From the NCBI RefSeq assembly GCF_014633365.1, contig NC_068350.1, forward strand, positions 9,339,922 through 9,403,921: 64,000 nt of DNA, in the 5' to 3' direction. Made by a program: the position numbers and the translations under genes. Under the pieces are notes generated by a model that was not told the DNA's origin, ran no database searches, and saw nothing but the letters and a program-made list of their open reading frames with translations. This document shows, piece by piece, positions 35,210 through 47,587 of this stretch (position 1 is the stretch's first letter; every line of letters starts with the position of its first letter). This DNA is from Diospyros lotus (taxonomy: Eukaryota; Streptophyta; Magnoliopsida; Ericales; Ebenaceae).

Positions 35210-36990
35210 ATTATAAATTAGGTAAAATACATTTAGAGTTCTCCAAACTATTATAAAATATAGTGTTTCATCCTTCATTTAATTCGTGTCTAGTGTTCAT
35301 CCCTTAATTAATATTTTAAGTTTTTTTTATTGATAAATGAGTAAATATATTGATAAAAAAAAACTACACAATATACATTGGGTATATCCAAATAAGACAA
35401 AAAAGGCCCCGTAGCACACAAGTCAAGATGGATTAAAATATGAGAATACAAAGTAAATAAGACCTTGTATACATGTGTTTTAATCATATTGATAACATTA
35501 CAAACTAATGGCTTACAATATTTAAAAATCCCACGATTTCTCGTTGCCCATAAGTAATAAATGGTGCTGGCAAATACTATCTGCTTAATCTTGTTACGCC
35601 AAAATGTGCCCCTCGCTTCCTTTTTTATCCATTTCAGGCCACTCAAAATAGTTGACATGGCACGAGAAATACCAAACCAATATCTAATATGTTTCCAAAT
35701 TGTTGCACTAAAAGCACACTGAAAAAATAGGTGGTTAATTGAGAGTAAATGAAAAATTTAATGGTGACGTCTTAGTAGCTTTATATGATATTTCGTCCAT
35801 CATCTAATTCATGTTTACTATTTATTTTTAAACTAATATTTTAAGTTATTTTTTGTTCAAAAGTTAACTCAGAGTAAACAAAAAATTTAACGATGACAAC
35901 TAATAAGGTAAATAAGAAAGATATGAGATACAAGTCAAAAAAGTTTGTACACGTTATAAAAATATTTACATGTCAACATTTAAATAACATTTACATCATC
36001 AATAATTAAAATTTTTACTATCATTGCACAAACAAAGATAAGATTTAAATGGTATAGTAATTTAAAAAACATGTTATCAACATTTAAATAACATGTCATA
36101 ATTAATTTAAATGACATGTCAACATTTGAATGACACGTCAAAAAATGTAACTGTGAAATCAAGGTTGTCCAAGTCCCTATAACTATAAATTTATAATATA
36201 AGTTAGATATTTTTTGAAAGATAAAACTTGTTCAACTCTTCAAAGTATATTGACAATACTATTTATATTGAAACAATTGGAATACATGAAATTTTGAGGA
36301 GCCAAATTGAGTTCATTCCACAATTATTGTGAACGAGCCTAGCCAAATTATTTTGAATATATCTAGTTGACTTAATCTTAACAAAATATAAATAATGATA
36401 AATATTGTTTTAAATCTACAAACAAAATTCATTTAGGCACAACATATGCCTAATAGAACAACAAAATCAACACTCAATATTCTAAATCATTTCTAAAAAA
36501 ATTGCAGACTATTGAGTCTTCATGTTTGTTGCTTTCCTTTGCTATGCAACTCTTTTTTTATGGTGCCTTTGTAGCTCAGCCCTTGTTAGAATTGATTTTT
36601 TACGTGTATCTGGCATCTTTTTTATTCAATTTGTTAGATGTAACTATTAATTTTTTCATTACTCTTATTTAATTTTTTATTTAAAAATAATTTAAAATAT
36701 TAGTTTAAAGATGAACAATAAGCATAAATTAGATGAGGGATGAAACATCAAATTTTTTAATAGGTCAAGGAGTCCTAGATATATAAAGTCACTAATGTGT
36801 CACTATTAAGTTTCCATATACTCTCGGTTACTTTTGGTCTAAAAATGATTTAAAATACTAGTTGAACGATGAACAATAGACATGCATTAGATAAGGCACG
36901 AAATATTATATTTTGTAATAGTTCAAGGAGCCCCAAATGTAAAAGGCCTATAAATTATTGTCACCTTCAATCCATGTCCATTTTATAAGT
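35210..36990. repeat. Cluster of about 160-bp modules in both orientations
   Basis: Two direct units lie near 36,655-36,815 and 36,820-36,985 (shared words AAAATANTAGTT, GATGAACAATA, AATAGTTCAAGGAG). Reverse-complement relatives lie at about 35,210-35,320 and 35,745-35,900. The LINE fragment separates the latter two. The same modules recur at 43,305-43,620 in the duplicated block. Confidence 0.55.
35319..35745 (-). mobile_element. 3' fragment of an L1-like LINE
   Basis: The minus strand encodes a zf-RVT-type end of LINE ORF2: a readable HLFFQCAFSATIWKHI stretch, then FASTIYYLWATRNRGIFKY. It ends in an A-run on the minus strand (T-run at 35,321-35,328). The fragment is 5'-truncated, as is usual for LINEs. 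It splits two inverted copies of a local repeat. Confidence 0.7.
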
Positions 36991-38030
36991 AGAAATACTA
37001 TCTATGCACCAACGTTGTACACTTCATTACATAAGAAACTATAAAATATTTTTTCATAAAATTATTTCTAAATTTAAAAAATGAGAAACATTGAGCAGGT
37101 GTCTCCACATCCTTATAAGGCTATTGATAAAACAGTTGTAGTTACAGGCACATTATTATCTAAATGCTTTATATTTCTAGTCCAAATCTTTGAAAAATGT
37201 GATAATTGTGATCCAAATTTTAAATTTGTCTATGATTAGGGCCTTTAATTTAACCATGATTAAGATTTCAAAATTAACTATAATTGGGACGTCAAATTTG
37301 ACTCTGATTGGGATACATCTCAAATTAAAGACTTATTTTTATGGTTCTTTTTTTAATTAGAATATGATTTTTTATTTTTTTTGTAGATCTATAAATGAGT
37401 GGTAGATTTATAAATAGGCTCTCAATACCTTGGAATTAATAGCAACTATATCACTATTGTAATAACAATATTATCATAATGAGAATTTTTTTTTCAAGAT
37501 TTTTTTCAATTTGGGTTTTTCACGTTAAAATTCTATGTTCGTTTTTGTGTTTGATGGTTTGATCATAGTTTATTTTTTTATTCTAAATCCCTACAAACTA
37601 GTATCAAAGCTATTGGATTAAACCATCAACTTTTAGCAATTCTAAGCTGTTGGATTTGCAGTTTTTTATCATCTTCCATAGCTAGGATTTTTAGTTGCCA
37701 TAGTTGCAACCGTCGTTAACCACCATGCTTCTATCGTCAACCAGCATTAGTCCTATTGCCATCGTTGACCGTCGTAAGCTCTTTCCAATTGTCGTTGGTC
37801 ATCGCGACCACTTTTTTAAGTGTCTTTTCAGGCCATCTCCTTCGCGATCAACCATTGAACACCTTTTTTCGCCCATTTTCACCAATGACTTACAATCATC
37901 CACTTCGTCTCATCTAGCCTCTTACCATCCACCTACCTTCGTTTTCTTCTGTCATCTATTTCCCCTCGCCTTGTCGTCAATCGTTCTTGTTAGGTCTACA
38001 ACCTCATCGTCAATCCTCACCTTGCCATTA
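36026..38030 (+). repeat. Left copy of a 2-kb direct duplication
   Basis: This block is co-linear with 42,693-44,703. Shared stretches include ATTTGAATGACACGTCA, ACCAACGTTGTACACTTCAT and CATTGAACACCTTTTTTCG. It contains flanking DNA, a copia LTR (37,198-37,595), a primer-binding site (TATCAAAGC) and a retrotransposon leader. It stops where the CACTA end begins. Confidence 0.85.
37198..37595 (+). repeat. Copia LTR, left duplicate
   Basis: It starts TGTGATAATTG and ends CCCTACA, followed by a degenerate primer-binding site (TAGTATCAAAGC). The LTR start is supported by a third copy at 47,588 that directly follows a polypurine tract. Confidence 0.65.
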
Positions 38031-38687
38031 CACTACAAAAAAAATTAGCTTTTAGCGACGGAACAATCCGTCGCTAAAATTAAAAATTTCGTCGCTAAAT
38101 TATTTAACAACGGTTTTAGTGACGGACTAATTTGTCACTAAATTATAGCGACAGATACATTTAGCGACTGAATCAACGACGGGATTTTCCTGTTGTTGAT
38201 TAGCGACGGGATTTTCCCATCGCTAATTCAAAAAAAAAAATTAACATAAATAAAATATATATATATATAAAATATAAATACTAAATTATTATATTTATTT
38301 AACAATTTTTAACGTAAATTTTTATATTTATTTAATATAAATATATAAAAATAAATTTCTAATAATTATTTATTTTTGATATATAATTTTTTGTTATTTA
38401 TTTTAATTAGTTGAATATAAATTAAAATTTTATTTATATAATAATTAATTTAGAGACAAAAAATAAATATTAAAATATTTTAAATTTAAATTCATATAAA
38501 TATGAAAGATAACAAAAATAAATATAAAATTGAACTCGATTAATTCAATTAATGAATCATAAATATTAAATTACAATTACTAATCATCATTTTGTTCCTC
38601 TTCATCACCATCATTACCCTTGTTATCATAAAACGGGCCTTCACCCAAGTCTGTCGACGGTCCAGCAGTAGTGACAGATTGCTTTAA
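38031..38687 (-). mobile_element. CACTA (En/Spm-type) transposon end, truncated
   Basis: It starts CACTACAAAAAAAATTAGC, the classic CACTA terminus, followed by many direct and inverted copies of TTAGCGACGG in 38,050-38,220. On the minus strand a short acidic frame (38,771-38,580) runs inward. Its end (GPSTDLGEGP then an Asp/Glu-rich tail) could be the C-terminus of a CACTA-borne protein. The empty site is visible in the paralogous block near 44,700. The other terminus was not found; a gypsy-type LTR cuts in at 38,688. Confidence 0.75.
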
Positions 38688-39509
38688 TGTAACGGCCCGC
38701 CTTCCGGAACTTCCGCTCACATAGAAAATCCATGAGATGGTCATTATTTGAATGATATCGAACAATAACACAAACTAAAACTCACACCCAACCATTTTAG
38801 AAACCATAACTCTTTATCACAAAATATTTAATAATCATCCTTACATAATCATTTACAACCTGAGCCCACCTAGCTTTCATAGAATACACCTATCTCAACA
38901 TATAAAACATTACTTTAACATAAGCACAATGACACCAGGACCTAGTCTCAAGAGGACTTTGCACTTGCTATCCTGACTCGACGATCTGGACCCGACTCTA
39001 TCGTACGCACCTGCGATCTCAGGATTCTCTTACCTAGAATGATGGAAAGCAAATGCGAGCCACAAGACTCAGCAAGCTCTAGAAAGAAAGGCTGTAGGTT
39101 ACAGACATAATTCTTCTCATAACATCCCATGCAATTCATGTCAATACAACGTCATACAATGCCATGTCCAATACCTGCCTTATCCCTAGATGCATAAACA
39201 TAGGGTAAACTCCACATAAACGGTCCTTAGGGCCCACATCAGACACATATTGGTGCCCAAATCCAACATGCAATCCTGTTAGCAGCCTATCATAGGCTAT
39301 TATACCATTTTCCTTACACGTCCCTTTCTGTCACGTTCAACATAATCAATTGTAGTGGGTCTCACCCCAAGGTCTTACTGTTGCCGTGGGTCTCACCCCA
39401 AGGTCTTTCTGCTGCCGTGGGTCTCACCTCCAAAGTCTTTCTGCTATCGTGGGTCTCACCCCCAAGGTCTTTGTGTGGGCCACTTCCACGGTATACGCTC
39501 CGTGGTGGG

Positions 39510-41058
39510 TGTTGTTTTTAGTTTTATATACTTAGTTTTGATGATGAAAAATAATATTTTATTTAATCCCTAAGTCATGAATCAAGGTTGTGGTTTTCAA
39601 CATAAATCAATTTCAATATCAAATATTACTTTGTGAGAATGAAAACCAAATAAATTTTCAAGTATCGAAATTTCAAAGTCATATTTTTCTAAGTCTGGAA
39701 AGTTAGCACCTTATAAGAAGACATATATGAAAATGTTTTCTTTTTAAAAAACTAACTCCCGATAATTCAATAGCTAACATTCATTAGTGATAAAATGATT
39801 TTTAACGAATTTTTCAAGAAATAAACAGTGTATATCTTAGAGGTGGTAAAATTGCAAAATCCTAAATTTGTACTAAAACCCAAATTCTACTTTCTTATTC
39901 TTATGGATTTTGATTTTTTAGATATTTTTATTGAATTCAAATGGGGGTACTTTCTTATTTACATTTATATATTAAAGTAAATGGAAGGTAAAATATAAAT
40001 TAAACAAAATGAGGACATTTACTTATGTAAATATGTTGGAATGTTTTCAAGCTTCATTCTGTTGACTATCTTTTTCATCTGTCGACTGTGTGCTTCAATC
40101 TGTCAACTATGCCCATAAATAGTCGATTATGTGTTTAAGGATAGTCGATTATACCTATTGTTCTGTCGACTATGTATGGCTTCTGTCGACTATATTTCAT
40201 TATTTCGACTATTATGTAAGGATAGTCGACTATGGTATTTCTTCTGTCAACTATGTTTGTATATGATATTCAAATTTTTTTTTATATTTTCGAATCTGTC
40301 GACTATGTGAATGTGATAGTCGACTATGACATGTTTTTGTTAAACAATAGTCGACTATGCCTTATTGTCTGTCGACTATACATTATATTATATCGACTAT
40401 CTTTTTTGCAGAAAGCTTCCAACAGCTAGTTTTTCAAACTCCAACGGTCACAAACGACTAGTTTCCTCTTCAATCTTTATGGATACTTATATATACAACT
40501 CATGGATGATCAAGAAGAGGCTAATGGATGGGAACGAGTTGATCTAAAGAGTTCAAATTATTTTTCTCGAGCTTATAAAATTTGCGCTTTCACTGTGCTT
40601 TAATTTTTCTCTCAAAAAGGCTTCGATTATCATTTGTATTATCTTGTTCAAGCTTTTTACTTTATTTTTGAGAGATCTTGTAACTAAGAGATTTATCTCT
40701 TAGATCCTCTCTTTATTACACTTCTTGTATTTCCTAACTTGTGTAGCTAGAGGGCCTACTTGGTTTAAGTAGGAAGTTGTATTTCCTAGTTTATGTAGCT
40801 AGAGGGCCTACTTGTGTAAGTATGAGATTTTAGTGAATTGGTTTCAAATCCTTAGTGGGAGCTAAGGTAGTGGATTAGACTTGGTTTAAGCCGAATCACT
40901 ATAAATCATTTGTCTACATTTGTCATTTCATATGTTCTATATTGTAAATCACTAAAATCTCAATTGGGTCAAAAAGAGTTCAAGTTCAAAATTATTTTTA
41001 AAATATCCAATTCACCCCCCTCTTGGTGTGTGACATAGCACCTACCCGTTCTAACAGT
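39510..41058. repeat. Solo LTR, 1,549 bp, with GTCGAC array
   Basis: TGTTGTTTTTAG and CGTTCTAACA are the ends. Perfect 5-bp repeats GTGGG flank it (39,505-39,509 and 41,059-41,063). Its 3' end CCAATTCACCCCCCTCTTGG is shared with the LTR at 49,782-51,483. It contains about 15 copies of a GTCGACTATG-type word. Confidence 0.9.
40060..40400. repeat. GTCGACTATG minisatellite array
   Basis: About 15 copies of YTGTCGACTATG or ATAGTCGACTATG are spaced about 20 bases apart, with variants such as GTCAACTATG and GTCGATTATG. ATAGTCGACTAT is a perfect 12-base palindrome. Confidence 0.9.
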
Positions 41059-41330
41059 GGGCGCTACCCATTCCCATCACTTGTAACCACAATACATCCT
41101 CACCATGCAATGTAACAAATAGGAAATGCAATGGTTTTTGCAGCATAAACGTGATGACAAGGCCCCTATAAACCAAGTACCAGGCCATGCTACACCCACA
41201 TAGAAATTCACACATGCGATATGCTCTACATGCACCGGCTCACTTAGAGTACCTAAGTTGGTTCTTAGACCAACCGGGTCATGCAAATGCTCACACATCC
41301 TACCACACACAAAGCATGTCGTGGGATGCT

Positions 41331-42170
41331 TTATTATTTGTTATAATTTTAAATTCTTTTATTTGTTATAATTTAAAAATAAAAAATAATAATGAATTTG
41401 ATGATGGTTTTTGAGACTGATTACCACGTGCCACCTCTGCGAATGGACCTGGGGAATAGGACCTCGAACTCGGCGATGTCAAACATCAGTGATAAAACCT
41501 GCAAGACAACGGAGTGACGGGGCTAGGGTCTACCCCGAGTCCCCTGGGGTGGACTCCGACGCTCAAATTAGTAGAGTAAATATAGATAGTAATGAATGTA
41601 AGAGTTAGAGAGCTTTTTATACCTGATGAGGATCTTTGTTTTTTATAAGCGGACCCGCTTTATGGTACCCGAGATAAAACTTGAGATAGGTGGGCATGAC
41701 TCTCGAGGACCTTGATCAAGATGGAACGGGTCTCGCGGTTCGGCCCGGATCTTTCGGACTCCGCACTAGATTGTTGACTTGCCATGTGTCAGCCTTTCGG
41801 GCAATCCACGTGGCCAGCGAGCCCACTAGTGCGTAGGGGTATTCTTGTAATTTTAGGTAGTGCAATATCACTTGCCCCCCATTCCTTGAGCTGAGCTGAG
41901 AATCATGTTGGGTCGAGGAGTAGCTTAATTTATGAGATTATTTGACTGTAGATTTTTCCCAATGTGCATAAGAGTATTTTTAGCTCGACAAATGATGATG
42001 ATGATCTGCGAGACCAGCCACCATGCGCTACCTCGACAAATGGACCTCAGGAGTGGAAGCTTCGGACTTGGGTATTCCTAGCCTTGGATCTATAACCTGC
42101 ACTTTGGACTTGGTTATGCCTGGCGCTGTTTGTGGGGATGTAGCCTGTAAGACAATGAAGCAACAGAGCT
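41331..42170. repeat. LTR-like GC-rich fragments, two related pieces
   Basis: A piece near 41,420-41,600 (GCGAATGGACCTGGGGAATA) is echoed near 42,010-42,160 (GACAAATGGACCTCAGGAGT), both followed by a CCTGYAAGACAAYG word. Sequence at 41,360-41,396 also matches 34,580-34,630. No coding potential was found. A retrotransposon LTR origin is inferred only. Confidence 0.4.
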
Positions 42171-42645
42171 GGTCAGGTTGGGATTCCCTGGTCTGGCTAA
42201 TCAAGTTGGGATATCCTCTGGTCAGGTTGGGATTTCCCCTGGTCAGGCTAGGATCCCTTTGTCTGGTTGATCAAGTTGGGATATCCTCTAGTCAGGTTGG
42301 GATTTCCCCTGATCAAGTTGGTTTTTCCCCTGGTCAAGCTGGGATCCCTTGGTCTGGTTGATTAGGCTGAGATATCCTCTAGTCAGGTTGGGATTTTCCC
42401 TAGTCAGGTTGGGATTTCCCTTGGTCAGGCTAAGATCTTTTGGTTTGGCTGATCAGGTTGGGATATCCTCTGGTCAGGTTGGGATTTCCCCTGGTCAGGC
42501 TGGGATCCCTTGGTCTGGCTGATCAGGTTGGGATATTCGCTGATCAGGTTGGGATTTCCCCTGATCAGATTGGGATTTCCCCTGGTCAGGATGGGATCCC
42601 TTGGTCTGACGCTGATCAGGTTGAGATATCCTATGGTCAGGTTTG
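42170..42645. repeat. 21-bp minisatellite with higher-order units
   Basis: The core is GGTCAGGTTGGGATTTCCCCT and variants (GGGATATCCTCT, GGGATCCCTTGGTCTGGCTGAT). These recur in a fixed order as larger blocks of about 85-95 bases. Because the unit is a multiple of three, long frames stay open on both strands. They are an artefact of the repeat. Confidence 0.9.
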
Positions 42646-42692
42646 TGGACAGTCTAGGGCACTTGACCCTTGGATTTTTGCCACTTCCATGC

Positions 42693-44703
42693 AAAGATAA
42701 CATTTAAATGATAACGGTAATTTAAAAAGCACATCATCAATATTTAAATGACATGTCATAATTAATTTAAATGATATGTCAACATTTGAATGACACGTCA
42801 GAAAATGTTAGTCCCTATGATTATAAATATGTAATGTAAGTTAGATATTTTTTGAAAAATGAAAACTCTATTCAACTCTTCAAAGTATATTGACAATACT
42901 ATTTATATTGAAACAATTTGAATACATGAAATTTTGGGGAGTCAAATTGAGTTCATTCCACAATTAATGTGAACGAGCCTAGCCAAATTATTTTGAATAT
43001 ATCTGGTTGACTTAATCTTAACAAAATATAAATAATGACAAATATTGTTTTAAATCTACAAACAAAATTCATTTAAGCACAACATAAGCCTAATAAAGCA
43101 CCAAAATCAACATTCAATATTCCAAATCATTTCTAAGAAATTGCAGGCTGTTGAGTCTTTATATTTGTTGCTTTCCTTTGCTTTGCAACACTCCTTATGT
43201 GGTGCCTCTGCAACTGAGCCTCTTGTTGGAGATGATTTTTTTTAGGTATATCTGATATCTTTTTTATTCAGTTGGTTAGGTGTAACTATTAAGTTTTTCG
43301 TTACTCTTATTTAATTTGTGGTTTAAAAATAATTTAAAATATTAGTTTAAAGATGAATAATAAGCATGAATCAGATGAACATCAATTTTTTTAATAGTTC
43401 AAGGAGTCCTAGATATATAAAGTCACCATTAAGTTTTCATCTACGATCAATTAACTTTTAGTCTCAAAATGATCTAAAATATTAATTGAATGATGAACAA
43501 TAGACACGAATTAGATAAGCCACGAAACACCATATTTTGTAATAGTTCGAGGTCCAAATGTAAAAAGCCTCTAAATTATTGTCACCTTCAATCCATGAAC
43601 ACCATTTTATAAATAGAAATACTATTTATACACCAACGTTGTACACTTCATTACATACTTAAGAAACTATAAATATTTTTTCATAAAATTATTTCTAAAT
43701 TTCAAAAAAGAGAAACACTGAGGAGGTGTCTCCACATCCTTATAAGGCTATTGATAAAACAATTGTAGTTACAGGTGCATTACTATCTAAATGCTTTACA
43801 TTTCTAGTCCAGAGCTTTGAAAAATGTGATAATTGTGACTCAAATTTCAAATTTGCCTATAATTAAGACTTCTAATTTAATAGTGATTAAGACTTCAAAT
43901 TTAGCTATAACTGGGACGTCAAATTTGACTTTGATTGGAATACATCTCCAATTAAAGAATTATCTTTGTGGCTCTTTTTTTAATTAGAATATGGATTTGT
44001 TTATTTTATTATTATTATTTTTTTTGTGTAGATCTATAGATGAGTAGTAGATTTATAAATAAGCTCCCAATACCCTGGAATTAGTAGCAACTATATCACT
44101 ATTGTAATAGCAATATTATCGTAATGATATTTTATTGTTTTTTCCAAGATTTTTCTCGATTTGGGTCTTCCACGTTAAAATTTTGTGTTCGTTTTTGTGT
44201 TTGATGGTTTGATCATAGTTTGATTTTTCTTCTAAATCCTTACAAACTGGTATCAAAGTCATTGGATTAAACCATCAACTTTTAGCAAATCTAAGCTGTT
44301 AAATCTGCAGTTCTTCATCATCTTCCATAGCTAGGGTTTCTAGTTGCCATAATTGCTGCCATTGTTGACCACCATGCTTCTGCCGTCAACCACCAATAGT
44401 CTTCTTGCCATTGTCGACCGTCGTAAGCTTTTTCCAATTGTTGTCGGTCATCGCAGCCACCTTTTTTAGCGTCTTTTCGGGCCATCTCCTTCGCAATCGA
44501 CCATTGAACACCTTTTTTCGTCAAGCTCTTTTGTTTTCAATTTCGTTTTCCTTCACCCATTGTCACCGATGACTCGCAGTCATCCATTTCGTCTCCTCTA
44601 GCCGCTTACCATCCACCTAGGTCATCTCTTTCCCCTCGTCTCGTCGTCAATCTTTCTTGTTAGGATTACAACCTCGTCGTCAATCCTCATCTTGCCATTA
44701 ATT
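42693..44703 (+). repeat. Right copy of the 2-kb direct duplication
   Basis: This block is co-linear with 36,026-38,030, including the local 160-bp modules, the copia LTR (43,825-44,244), the primer-binding site ACTGGTATCAAAGTC and the leader. Here the leader runs on uninterrupted into a gag start at 44,997. Confidence 0.85.
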
Positions 44704-44996
44704 GCCTAGCCATCACCATCGTTTGATGACACGCTATAGCCATCAGCCTTTCTTCATCTTCTGTCGTTAATAAAGCCTTCCAAGGTTTCCCAAATCTACC
44801 CATATTTAAATTAGATCCACATAGATTTGATCATTCAAGACCAGATTCGACTTGTCAAATCTGCCCAGTCCAAATTTGACATATTCAGATTTGCCTCGCC
44901 TAAATTTTTTACCTAGATCTGTTATTCTAGTCTGATTTATGTTGACCTTTTGTTTATTGGCTTTTGACATTATTTAGGGTTATTTGATCTTCCTAA

Positions 44997-45750
44997 TGGC
45001 TACTTTAAAGTATGAAATTCCATTTTTGAATTAGAATATTAGAGTTTCACAATTACAGGTTAAGATGTGTGCAATTTTTGCATAGATGGATTTAGATGAT
45101 GTACTTTTGAGCTTTGATAAAATGCCACAATCATGGAGTACTAAAGAAAAACATTGTAAGGATCGTAAAACCCTTATCTCATATATATTTTCATTTATTG
45201 AATCAAATTTTGTAGGATATTTTGAAAGAAAAAACTGTTGTTTCTTTATAGTTAAAATTGGAATAGTTGTGTATAACTAAGAGCTTGACTAGTAAATTAC
45301 ATCTAAAGCAAAGATTATATTCTCATCGAATGATATAAGGTACGTCTATTGAAAACTATTTAACAGTTTTTAAAGAAATTGTTTTTATTTAGAAAACATG
45401 GAAATCAAATATGATAATGAATATTTGAGCTTAATTTTGTTATGTTCTTTATCAGTTTCATATTCAACTTTTAGAGACACATACTTTATAGCCGTGACAT
45501 TCTCACCTTAAATGAATTCTATCATACTTTGTTCTCAAAAGAAAAAATTGATAAACAGTTATTGAGAAATTTAAAAAATCAGGGAGAAGGTCTTTTGATT
45601 ACAAGGAGAACACGTGATAGAAATTATAGTAACAAAGTAAAAAGTAAATCCAAATCTAGAAATAAATATAAAACCTATAACTATTATAAGAAAAAAATGA
45701 CACATAAAAAGGGAGTTTTTAAACTACAAAACAAACTTAAGACATAAAAA
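44997..45750 (+). pseudogene. C3 gag
   Basis: ATG at 44,997 opens a copia Gag-like reading (MATLKYEIPFLN, then after a stop VSQLQVKMCAIFA). The segment MDLDDVLLSFDKMPQSW follows a second stop. It ends in a lysine-rich region with a decayed zinc knuckle (NYYKKKMTHKK) whose cysteines are lost. Confidence 0.65.
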
Positions 45751-45906
45751 TCTGACCAAAAAGGAAAACAAGTAGATAATTCAAGAAAATCAATGTTGTT
45801 GAAAATAATAGTAGTGATGGGCAACTTATGGTGGTAACCAATGAAAATACCAAATCTTGTGAAAATTGGATACTTGACATAGCATGCACATTTCATATGT
45901 CTCATA

Positions 45907-46395
45907 ATGGGGATTCATTTTTTGACATATAAAACTTCATCTACTAATGATGTGTTGATAGAAAAGAATTATTTTTGTAAAATTGTTAGCATTAGAATAG
46001 TTAAAATTAAGATATTTGATGGTATTGTTAGAATTTTAACTGATGTCAGACATGTTGTCGACCTTAAGAGAAATCTTATCTTATTGAGTACTCTTAATTT
46101 AAATGGGTACAAATTCATTAGTGAATATAGAGTCTTTAAAGTCAATAAAGGTGTTTTTATTGTGATGAAATATAAAAAACAGTATGGTAAATTATATATT
46201 CTGCAGGGTTCTATTGTTATAGGTGATACTTCTGTTACAACTTCTTTGTCAGATACTTATATCACTGAATTGTGGCATATGTGTCTTGGACATATGAGTG
46301 AAATAGGTATGACTGAATTAAACAGAATAGGACTTCTAGAAGGGCAAAGTATTGAAAAATTAGAATTTTGTGAATATTGTGTTTTTGACAAGTAA
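45907..46395 (+). pseudogene. C3 GAG-pre-integrase fragment
   Basis: This 162-codon frame contains LTDVRHVVDLKRNLILLSTL and ELWHMCLGHMSEIGMTEL, then FCEYCVFDK. These are the zinc-binding HHCC residues of copia integrase. The catalytic core begins just after and is cut at about 46,566. Confidence 0.75.
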
Positions 46396-46566
46396 AAATG
46401 AGTCATATTTAATAATAATATTCACAATATCAAAGAGACACTAGACTATGTCCATTCATATCTCTAAGGTCCTACCAAAGTACCCTCTAAGGGTAGTGCC
46501 AAATATATGTTGACTTTAATCGATAATTTTTTTAGAAAAATTTGGGTATTCTTCTTGAAACAGAAG

Positions 46567-47587
46567 ACTAAGGCTATGTTCTCTTTGCTTTTCAATTTTT
46601 AATTTTGAGTTTTGAATTCATTTTCAATTTTTAGTTTTGATAGTCTATTTTCAAAAAATTGAAGATGTGTTCTCTTGATCATTTTGGAAAACTATTTCTC
46701 AAAACAGAAAACTAGAAAATGGGTTCTCTTTAAAATTTTGAAAATAATTTTTAATGATATTTTATTAAATAAATTTAATTATCCAAAAAATTAAAAGTAT
46801 TTCATTTTGAATAAATAAATAAATTAACTTAGAAAAAAAATAGTAAGTGCAATTATAATGCAATTATAATTAAGAAGCATTAAAATAAAAATTGAAGACT
46901 TGAACTAGTATTACATAATGTGATTATAAATGATAAGATTGCATCATTAGAAAACGCGTTTACTTTAAAATTTTGAGAAAAAATATTTTATAATATTTTA
47001 TGTAATGAATTTAATTATTAAATGACAAAATTAGCTCTTTTTAATAAAATTTTATTATTAAAATAAAATAATAATTTTAATTAATAAATTACTGACATCT
47101 GAATAATAATTTATATTAAATATTATTATACATAATATGTGTAATATACTTAATATTATTATTTTTAAAATTTAAGAATAATTTTTTTTCTATCTTCTTT
47201 TCTTTTTTCTTATTTAAAGCCAAAAAATAAAAAATAAGTTGTGTTTTTCATGTTTTGGATTTAGAGATTGTTTTAGTTGAAAACAATCATAACAACATTT
47301 GTTGTTTTGAGTATTTTTTATAATTTTTTTTCTTGTTTTAAAAAATGCATCAATCCATCAGAGTATTGTATTGCAAAAGACAAACTCAAAAAAAATATCA
47401 AACCCCTTAAAAGTTATGATGAGACTGATCTTCTTATCTATACTTTGAGTGTGCCTAAAGATATCAATTATAGCAAGCGTTGTGTGGATTTGGTTGATAT
47501 TCATTAAGGAGATTAATTTTTCATGATTTTCCTAGAAGAAAGAATTATAAATAATTTCATATTTGAATTTTGTGTCAAGGTGGAGAT
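46567..47587 (+). other. AT-rich insertion and end of another copia-like element
   Basis: 46,567-47,270 is very AT-rich and unassigned. 47,330-47,510 contains a frame ending DINYSKRCVDLVDIH of unknown identity. At 47,577-47,587 the purine tract AAGGTGGAGAT precedes TGTGATAATTG, the start of the LTR seen at 37,198 and 43,825. This marks a retrotransposon 3' end. Confidence 0.5.

Larger units (their letters stand above)
38688..41330. repeat. Gypsy-type LTR, partial, split by a solo LTR
   Basis: It begins TGTAACGGCCCGCC and is related to the complete LTR at 51,804-54,237 (shared words AATGATA, CGAACAATA, ACACAAAGCATGTC). It is interrupted at 39,510-41,058. The copy ends around 41,318-41,330 without the distal kilobase of its relative. 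A GGGATGCT piece of the normal end is still present, so an internal deletion is likely. Confidence 0.65.

Noticed and set aside
38580..38771. Small host gene on the minus strand ending in an acidic tail
   Set aside because: It lies inside the CACTA end, and part of it is LTR sequence beyond 38,688.
40060..40400. Regularly spaced GTCGAC words as a CRISPR-like array
   Set aside because: The spacing is only about 20 bases, the words are short and variable, the spacers are AT-rich and related, and the context is a plant LTR.
42023..42707. Long open frames on both strands over 42.0-42.7 kb
   Set aside because: The 21-bp repeat keeps every frame open; the translations are pure repeat (LVRLGFP-type strings).
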